The notes beneath the pieces were generated by a model. The model made no database searches and had not been told where the DNA came from. It was given only the letters and a program-made list of their open reading frames with translations. 64,000 nt of DNA from Nitritalea halalkaliphila LW7. Its GTDB lineage: Bacteria > Bacteroidota > Bacteroidia > Cytophagales > Cyclobacteriaceae. Numbering within the stretch: position 1 is the first letter of the stretch; each line of letters begins with the position of its first letter. The translations under genes and the position numbers were made by a program. Location: assembly GCF_000265075.1 (NCBI RefSeq), contig NZ_AJYA01000002.1, positions 62,001-126,000 of the forward strand, given 5' to 3'. Shown here one piece after another: positions 57,509-64,000 of this stretch.

Positions 57509-58516
57509 TTAAAAGTCTTCTCCTATTGCAAATTTAGGCTTATCTGAAGTGTCTTCTTTCTTCATTACACCCGCCTTCTGATAATCACCAACCCGCTTCT
57601 CGAAGAAATTCGTTTTGCCCGGCAGGGAAATCATGTCCATAAAATCAAACGGATTCGAGGAACCCCATACGCGCTCGTTTCCTAGTTCGAGCAAGAGACG
57701 ATCCGCTACGAATTCGATGTACTGGCACATCAGGTCGGCGTTCATGCCGATGAGACGTACGGGTAAAGCGTCTGTCACAAACTCTTTTTCTATTGCTACC
57801 GCATCCATGATAATTTTCTTCACGGTCTCTTTTGGAAGCTGGTTCACCACATGCTTGGTGTAGAGGTGACAAGCGAAGTCGCAGTGCAGCCCTTCATCGC
57901 GTGAAATAAGCTCATTCGAGAAGGTAAGCCCAGGCATCAGGCCTCTTTTCTTTAACCAGAAGAGGGAACAGAAGGAGCCGGAGAAGAATATGCCCTCTAC
58001 GGCCGCGAAGGCGATAAGCCTTTCTTGGAAGCTTCCATTATCAATCCAGCGAAGTGCCCAGTCAGCCTTTTTTTGTACGCAAGGGATCGTTTCGATTGCG
58101 TTTAACAGATAATCTCTTTCCTGCGCATTTTTAATGTAAGTGTCGATCAGCAAGCTGTACGTTTCCGAATGGATGTTTTCCATCGCGATCTGGAAACCAT
58201 AGAAGAACTTAGCCTCCGTGTACTGCACTTCAGATACGAAGTGTTCGGCAAGGTTTTCATTTACGATACCATCGCTAGCCGCAAAGAAGGCGAGGATGTG
58301 TGAGATAAAGTGGCGCTCGCCATCTGTTAGGTTTTTCCAGTCATTTAAATCCTGGCTCAGGTCGATTTCTTCTGCAGTCCAGAAGCTGGCCTCCGCTTTT
58401 TTATAAAACTGCCAGATGTCGTTATGTTGTATAGGAAAAAGAACGAATCGATTTCCATTGTCCTGAAGTATTGGCTCTTGATTTTGCATGTCTTTTGTAC
58501 CCTTTTTTGATTTCAT
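57509..58516 (-). CDS. nrdB: class I ribonucleotide reductase beta subunit
   Basis: A 335-residue radical-generating subunit (start [15 protein letters not shown]; a second ATG at 58489 is possible). The di-iron ligands and radical site lie in the usual blocks: [41 protein letters not shown] (His ligand and the radical Tyr in SETY), then [20 protein letters not shown] and [15 protein letters not shown]. It precedes nrdA in an nrdB-nrdA operon. The frame is intact and the C-terminal [10 protein letters not shown] would bind the alpha subunit. Confidence 0.96.
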   Translation of the reverse strand: MKSKKGTKDMQNQEPILQDNGNRFVLFPIQHNDIWQFYKKAEASFWTAEEIDLSQDLNDWKNLTDGERHFISHILAFFAASDGIVNENLAEHFVSEVQYTEAKFFYGFQIAMENIHSETYSLLIDTYIKNAQERDYLLNAIETIPCVQKKADWALRWIDNGSFQERLIAFAAVEGIFFSGSFCSLFWLKKRGLMPGLTFSNELISRDEGLHCDFACHLYTKHVVNQLPKETVKKIIMDAVAIEKEFVTDALPVRLIGMNADLMCQYIEFVADRLLLELGNERVWGSSNPFDFMDMISLPGKTNFFEKRVGDYQKAGVMKKEDTSDKPKFAIGEDF

Positions 58517-58774
58517 TTACCGTTCTTACACTTTCCAACAGGTCCCCAAAAGGATTGTTTAAGACAAATATTACGGAATTCTCGGTGAAAACCAAGTGGC
58601 TAAAGGCTTGAAAACAGCGAAAAATGAACGGATGGTTAATTAACATAAACCACTATAAATCAGTAAATAAATAAGGTATAAGTAAAGTAACACATGCATC
58701 TTTAGCGCTGAAAATTAAGGCGTGAAAAAAAGTGAAATTTTTCCTTTGCAAAAAATGGCGAAAAAACAGGTAAT

Positions 58775-58800
58775 TTTTTGACTATTGGTCAAAAATTGAC
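58775..58800. promoter_or_regulatory. overlapping inverted repeats (TTGAC cluster)
   Basis: TTTTTGAC-TATTG-GTCAAAAA (58775-58795) is a perfect 8-bp inverted repeat, and the GTCAA then pairs again with a second TTGAC at 58796-58800. Three TTGAC words in alternating orientation suggest an operator array between nrdB and rplU. Confidence 0.5.
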
Positions 58801-58897
58801 ATGAGGGCGTCAGCTCAAGGGTGCAGCGCAGTAGGTCCAGCGTTCTGCGTAAGACATTATTTTTTAAGTACTTTTCTGCTTATCAGAAAAAATCCTT

Positions 58898-58905
58898 ATC
58901 TTTGC
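58898..58905 (+). promoter_or_regulatory. candidate rplU promoter (TATCTTTG)
   Basis: TATCTTTG matches TAnnTTTG and lies 33 bases before the rplU ATG. TTTTCTG about 18 bases upstream may be the -33 part. Confidence 0.65.
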
Positions 58906-58938
58906 GGACTATTTGGTATAAATCTAAGCACGTAATTT

Positions 58939-59250
58939 ATGTACGCAATTGTTAACATCGCTGGGAAGCAGTTCAAAGTAACGAAAGATCAGTATGTTTA
59001 CGCCCCTAAATTGGCAGTAGACGCTGGCGCTTCAGTGGAATTTGATGAGGTACTATTGGCTGATGACAATGGAACGATCTCATTAGGTGCTCCTACTATC
59101 GCAGGAGCGAAGGTGACTGGTAAAGTATTAGACCATGTCCGTGGAGATAAAGTTATTGTCTTCAAGAAAAAGAGAAGAAAAGGGTATAAGAAGAAAAACG
59201 GTCACAGACAGGATTATACCAAAGTATTAATCGAAAACATTTCACTTTAA
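58939..59250 (+). CDS. rplU: 50S ribosomal protein L21
   Basis: A 103-residue L21, a 23S rRNA domain I binding protein. It begins MYAIVNIAGKQFKVTKDQYVY and ends with the KKKRRKGYKKKNGHRQDYTKV signature. Normal length. rpmA follows after 28 bases, the universal L21-L27 pair. Confidence 0.98.
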   Translation: MYAIVNIAGKQFKVTKDQYVYAPKLAVDAGASVEFDEVLLADDNGTISLGAPTIAGAKVTGKVLDHVRGDKVIVFKKKRRKGYKKKNGHRQDYTKVLIENISL

Positions 59251-59278
59251 GAGTTTCGACTCATAAACGTAAAACATT

Positions 59279-59539
59279 ATGGCTCACAAGAAAGGTGTCG
59301 GTAGTTCCAAAAACGGAAGAGAGTCCCATTCCAAAAGACTGGGTGTGAAAAAATTTGGTGGCGAGGCTGTTATCGCTGGTAACATCATCGTAAGACAGCG
59401 TGGCACGAAGCATCACGCTGGCGAAAATGTAGGTGTAGGTAAAGACCACACACTATTCGCTTTAGCTGATGGTAAGGTTGCTTTCAAAAAGAAATTTGAC
59501 GGCAAGTCTTACGTAAGTGTACTTCCTGTAGAAGCATAA
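59279..59539 (+). CDS. rpmA: 50S ribosomal protein L27
   Basis: An 86-residue L27, whose N-terminus reaches the peptidyl-transferase centre. [22 protein letters not shown] and [19 protein letters not shown] match the family. The mature N-terminus is used directly; there is no cleavable extension of the Firmicutes kind. A strong terminator follows 23 bases after the stop. Confidence 0.98.
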   Translation: MAHKKGVGSSKNGRESHSKRLGVKKFGGEAVIAGNIIVRQRGTKHHAGENVGVGKDHTLFALADGKVAFKKKFDGKSYVSVLPVEA

Positions 59540-59562
59540 GCATTTCGCAGACAAAACATGAG

Positions 59563-59595
59563 TCGGTATTCGCTTAGCGGATACCGATTTTTTTT
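59563..59595 (+). terminator. terminator of rplU-rpmA
   Basis: TCGGTATTCGC pairs with GCGGATACCGA around TTA (one wobble), then eight T. Confidence 0.92.
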
Positions 59596-59715
59596 ATCCA
59601 TTTTTCGCTCGTTCGCGTGGAGGGCAGTCCCTTCTTTGGACTATTTTACCACTGATATAAGAGAGAATCCATTCCTATCGGATTTTTTATAGCTTACAGA
59701 CTAAATTCAAGTCAT

Positions 59716-62458
59716 ATGAAGCTAACGATACGTTATGTAGTGCCGCTTTTTTGCTTGCTCTTCACCGCCGCAGTGTCGGCACATGCGCAAGAAAAAAAAG
59801 GTGCTTTCCTTAGAAAATTACCCCGAATGGTCCCGAGTGGTGGCGCCCACTCTCTCTGAAGATGGGAAACTCTTCGCGTATAGTTTGCGCCCAAATGGCG
59901 CAGATGATACGCTGCACATCCGTCAAGTAAATGGTGAACGTATAAAAACGATCCCAAACGGCCTCAATGCGGCCTTCAGTGCGAATGCCAATTTCTTCGC
60001 CTATTTCACCAAGCCAGACCAGAAAAAGACGAAAGAATTGCGCCGCGCGCGTAAACCCGTCCTTCAAAAAGCGTTTTTAGCCTCCGCTGATGGAGAAACC
60101 CGCTTCGAAGTGGAGGCAGCCGTTTCCATGGCCTTCTCACCGGATGAGCGCTTCTGGATGGTAAAGCGTGCGAAGGACGATAGCGATAAAACCACACATA
60201 AAGGCAGTGACTTGGTCGTCTATGACATCGCTGCAGGGACGGCCACTGTGATCGGAAATGTGACCGAGTATGCGCTGAACAACAAAGGTACCCACTTGGC
60301 CTACCTCGTGGATGCTCGGGATGGACTCGGAAATGGAGCTTACCTCCTGCGTCTTAGCGATGCGCAGACACGTACGTTAGACGCTTCGAAGGAGGAATAT
60401 GTGCAGCTCACCTGGAATGATGCGGGCACGAAGCGCTCCGAATGGATGAAAAAAGGGGATCGCCTGGCTTTTTTAAAGGGTACAAAGGTGGATTCGCTGA
60501 CGCAAACGCCCCGCACCCTACACGTAGTGTCCGGCATCGGCAGTGGAAATCCGCAGCTCCGCAGCTTGACCACCTCTGCGACGGGCTTTCCCGAAGGACA
60601 TGTGATAAGCGATAAGGCCTCTGTTCGCTTCATGGCAGATGGCAAGAGCGTTTGGCTCGGTATAAAGGAACAAGAGCCTGTGCTGAAAGGCGATAAAGAT
60701 ACTATACCGAATGTGGATGTATGGCACTGGAAAGACGATTACATACAATCTGTTCAGATCGTGCGTGCGAATCGGAATAGAAACAAGACCTATTCCGCGC
60801 TTTTTAATCCGGATAAGGAGAGCTTTACGCGCTTGGCGCAAACGGACATGGACGTGGTGCTGCCCTCTCGGCACAACAGGTACTTTGTGGGTAGAAACGA
60901 TCAGCCGTATATCAGTGATATCAATTGGGGTATTTCGCCTGCAGATCTGTACCGTGTGGATGCGGAGACTGGGGAGGCCAAGTTATTCGAATCCTTTGTC
61001 ACTCGTGCGTTGCAGGGCTCTCCAGATGGCAGGTATTACTTGTATCAGAAAGATTCTGCCATCATGCTCTACGATTTAGAGACGGATAAAAAAGTAAATC
61101 TAACGGCCAATACGCAGGTGAATTTCATGGACATGGAGCATCCTTATCCGCATGAAAACCCGCCCTTTGGCGTAGCCGGATGGACTAAGGACATGCGCTC
61201 CGTCATCCTGAATCATAAATACGATCTGTATCGGGTTTCACTCGATGGGAAGTCGGTTCAAAACATTACCCAAATCGGAGATCAAGAAGAAATTCGCTTT
61301 CGTCTGCTCGATTTAGATCCTGAAGAGGATTATGTGGATCTAAAAAAGGGTGCCTACCTGACGGCTTATGGGGAGTGGACCAAGAAGGCAGGCTTCTATC
61401 GTCTCACGGATAAGGGGGCACCGACTCCGCTGCTCATGGAGGACGCGCTCTTTGGCCGCCCGATGAAAGCCACGCGTGCGGACGTTCTCCTGCTTACGCG
61501 CCAAACGTTCGAGCAAGCGCCTGATTATCACATGACGGATATGCAGTTTAAGAACATGCAGCAGCTGACACGCTCGAACCCACAGCAGGAAAACTATGCT
61601 TGGGGTTCTCGGAAGTTGGTGGACTTTGAAAATAAGCGTGGCGATAAGCTTCAGGGGACATTGACCTTGCCAGCCAACTACGAGGAGGGCAAGCAGTATC
61701 CGACGATTATTTATTTCTACGAGAAGATGTCTGACAGGCATCATCAGTATTCCATGCCAGTGTATGATGATCGTCCGCATATGTCGTATTATGCGAGTAA
61801 TGGCTACATGGTGTTTATGCCGGATCAGGTTTTCGAGGAAGGCCGTCCAGGGACTAGTGCGTTAGATAATATCACCAGCGCTGCGCAGAAACTGATTGAT
61901 TTAGGCTATGCGGACCCAGAGAAAATCGGTTTGCAGGGACATAGCTGGAGTGGATACCAGACTTCCTTTATTTTGACGCAGACCGACATGTTTCGCTGTA
62001 TCGTGACCGGTGCGCCGCCGACAAATTTAGAGAGCTTTTATAACAACCTCTACGCGAGCACGGGTACTGTGCATCATGGCATTATGGAAATCGGGCAGGT
62101 GCGTATGGGGAACGGCGTAACCCCCTGGACACATCGTGAAGCTTACATGCGTGAAAATCCTATGGCGCATATTCCGAATATTAAGACCCCTTTCTTGATC
62201 CTACATGGCACTGCGGATGGCGCGGTAGACTGGGCACAGGGTCTAGAGCTCTTTAATGCTGCGCGCCGTATGGGCAAAGAGGTGATTTTCCTGAGTTATC
62301 CAAATGAAGGGCACCATTTGACCAACGAGGCGAATCAGAAGGACTTCTTGACACGCATGAAGGAATACTTCGATTATTATTTAATGGAAAAAGAAGCCCC
62401 TGCATGGATGGAAAGTGGCATCCCACACTTGGAAAAGGTGTACGATAAGGTGCAGTAA
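59716..62458 (+). CDS. secreted S9 prolyl-oligopeptidase-family peptidase (one frameshift)
   Basis: A protein of about 913 residues. I place the start at 59716 (MKLTIRYVVPLFCLLFTAAV, signal peptide ending AHAQ). An A-run at 59792-59799 seems one base too long; removing it joins EKK to VLSLENYPEWSRVVAPTLS. An uncorrected reading would start at 59783 without a signal peptide. The N-terminal half is a propeller, the C-terminal half an alpha/beta hydrolase with nucleophile Ser in LQGHSWSGYQ, Asp in HGTADGAVDW and His in NEGHHLT. It probably degrades peptides in the periplasm. Confidence 0.9.
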
Positions 62459-62484
62459 AGGAATCGCACAAGTAAATCCCTAAA

Positions 62485-62515
62485 AAAGACCAGCCCCCGC
62501 CCGGGCTGGTTTTTT
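62485..62515 (+). terminator. terminator after the S9 peptidase gene
   Basis: ACCAGCCC pairs with GGGCTGGT around CCGCCC, with six T following. Confidence 0.92.
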
Positions 62516-62602
62516 CATAACGTTTTTTTACCAATGGTCATTTTTATGCTGCTTATACGCGCTCGTTCTAGTAAATTCCAAACAAATAATAACCCTAAAG
62601 CT

Positions 62603-64000
62603 ATGAAGAGAATATTATCCCTGTTCGTGCTTCTGGGTGTGCTGTTTTGTTTTGATCAGAACAGTTACGCGCAGACGTTCGATGAAAAAGTTTATGATGC
62701 CGTACAGTGGCGGAATGTAGGCCCCCACAGAGGGGGTAGATCAGCAGCGGTAGCCGGTGTGGCCAGTGAGCGTAACACGTTCTACTTTGGAGCGACCGGT
62801 GGCGGGGTGTGGAAAACACTCGATGGTGGTAACACCTGGAAAAATATATCCGATGGGTTTTCGGAGGGAGTATCGGGCTGTCACAGTGGCAGAGTCGGAT
62901 CCGAATATCATCTACGTCGGTGGTGGAGAAAAGACAGTACGGGGAAATGTTTCCTATGGATACGGTATGTTTAAAAGTACAGATGCCGGTAAAACTTGGG
63001 AACCAAAAGGCCTAGAAGATAGTCGCTTCATTTCCCGTGTACGTGTGCACCCTACTAATCCTGATATCGTCTATGCGGCCGTTATGGGTGACTTATTCAA
63101 GCCCACTCCGGAGCGCGGAGTCTACAAGTCTACTAATGGGGGCGACACTTGGGAGCGTGTACTTTTCGTAGATGAGAAGTCCGGCGCAGTAGACCTTATC
63201 TTGGATCCGAAAAATCCTGAGGTGATGTATGCGACCTCTTGGCAGGTGCAGCGTACTCCCTATAGCTTGGAAAGCGGCGGCCCAGGAAGTAAAATGTTTA
63301 AAAGTACAGATGGAGGAAAAAACTGGACAGAAATTTCCAGAAACCCTGGCCTGCCGAAGGGACTTTTAGGAATTATGGGCATCACTGTCTCGCCAGTAAA
63401 CTCGAATAGGCTGTACGCGATCATCGAAAATTTAGACGGGGGCGTCTTCGTTTCCAATGATGCAGGCGCGACCTGGGAGAAGACGAATGATGACCGTAAT
63501 CTCAGACAGCGCGCTTGGTACTACACGCGAATTTATGCCGATACACAAGACGAGAATACTGTCTATGTCATGAATGTGAGCTACCATAAGTCCACGGATG
63601 GCGGTAAAACCTTTAAGGGCGCTAATGCCCCTCACGGAGATCACCACGACCTATGGATCGACCCAGTAGATCCTAAGCGGATGATCATCGCTGACGATGG
63701 AGGTGCGCAAGTTACCTTCGATGGGGGAACTTCTTGGTCCACCTATATGAACCAGCCCACGGCACAGTTTTACCGTGTGACTACGGACGATCACTTCCCT
63801 TATCGCATTTACGGTGCACAGCAGGACAACTCGACCATGCGTATTAGCCACCGTAACGATGGCTTCGGTATCACTGAAGACGACTGGGAGGTCAGTGCAG
63901 GGAGTGAAAGTGGCTGGTTAGCAGTAGACCCTACGAATAACGATATCGTCTATGGAGGAAATTACGGTGGACTTCTTCAGATGAAAAACCATGCCACTGG
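62603..64000 (+). CDS. VPS10/BNR-repeat (sortilin-like propeller) secreted protein, 5' part (two frameshifts)
   Basis: The beginning of a large secreted protein running off the window. I chose the ATG at 62603 (MKRILSLFVLLGVLFCF, signal peptide ending YAQ). The pattern WRNVGPHRGGRSAAVAGV, TFYFGATGGGVWKTLDGGNTW and repeated FKSTDGGKNW/YKSTNGGDTW units (BNR/Asp-box motifs) identify the sortilin-like propeller proteins common in Bacteroidota, often annotated as glycosyl hydrolase. Between 62860 and 62880 two bases appear lost; the frame resumes VTVAESDPNIIYVGGGE and stays open to 64000. Function unknown. Confidence 0.85.

Larger units (their letters stand above)
58517..58938. other. 422-base gap between divergent nrdB and rplU
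   Basis: It holds the rplU promoter box near 58898, an inverted repeat TTTTCTG/CAGAAAA (58873-58891), and a cluster of TTGAC words in alternating direction (58775-58800). I found no open frame, no tRNA-like fold and no clear NrdR box, though CCACTATA at about 58650 resembles a half-site. The region is A+T-rich. Confidence 0.6.

Noticed and set aside
58640-58665. Possible NrdR box upstream of nrdB
   Set aside because: CCACTATA resembles half a box, but the second half and the normal tandem spacing are missing.

Overview
The window looks like a chromosomal segment of a Bacteroidota bacterium, most likely of the Cytophagia/Cytophagales type. The evidence is a SusC/SusD pair, the secY-map-infA-rpmJ gene order without adk, repeated TAnnTTTG promoter elements (the Bacteroidota -7 box), weak Shine-Dalgarno sequences, zinc-free L36, S14 and type-B L31, an alternative GlmU-like protein, and a holB-rimK-hemC neighbourhood. 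I see no phage, IS element, tRNA, rRNA or CRISPR array.

Layout. 1-10.3 kb is the distal half of the S10-spc-alpha ribosomal operon (rplP to rplQ), closed by a strong terminator. 10.3-12.7 kb holds carA and eno. 12.9-18.8 kb has a YfcC-type carrier, a tricorn-like protease and a secreted protein with a broken tandem domain. 19-23 kb is a TesA-type esterase divergent from a YbbA/YbbP ABC system. 23.2-27.1 kb has an alpha/beta hydrolase and then a MarR regulator, YceI, MhqE-like dioxygenase and MhqD-like esterase, which resembles a quinone/electrophile-stress cluster. 27.3-32.5 kb (minus strand) has a propeller lipoprotein, ComM/YifB, a small membrane protein and an MsbA-type exporter. 32.7-39.5 kb has rpmE2 and then a tightly overlapping operon: alt-glmU, holB, RimB-like protease, rimK, hemC, a cyclophilin lipoprotein and an RmlD-like reductase. 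39.5-44.3 kb has an NSS transporter, an outer-membrane barrel, DivIC/FtsB, another barrel-like protein, cysE and cysM. 44.3-50.3 kb has an Ldh-family dehydrogenase, Ppx/GppA, an acyl-CoA carboxylase beta subunit, an M42 peptidase and a metal-receptor protein. 50.5-54.9 kb is a SusC/SusD pair. 55.1-58.5 kb is nrdBA (minus strand). 58.9-59.5 kb is rplU-rpmA. 59.7-64 kb holds an S9 peptidase and the start of a large VPS10/BNR-repeat protein that runs off the window.

A strong caveat applies throughout. At least sixteen genes, including essential ones (rplR, secY, divIC, hemC, nrdA, msbA-like), are interrupted by single-base indels, nearly all a lost base in a short homopolymer. In each case the expected protein continues in another frame. 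This is best read as consensus error in the assembly, so I annotate these genes as whole genes with the break position given.

No clearly new defence or mobile system is visible. The observations I find most worth checking are: a recurring G+C palindrome of the form TTTG-S(n)-loop-S(n)-CAAA, found both between and inside genes; the out-of-frame tandem copy of a C-terminal domain at 17.8-18.1 kb; the MarR/YceI/MhqE/MhqD cluster with a perfect 14-bp palindrome and a 17-bp-spaced triplicate motif; the coupled RimB/RimK pair; and operator-like inverted repeats upstream of susC and between nrdB and rplU.
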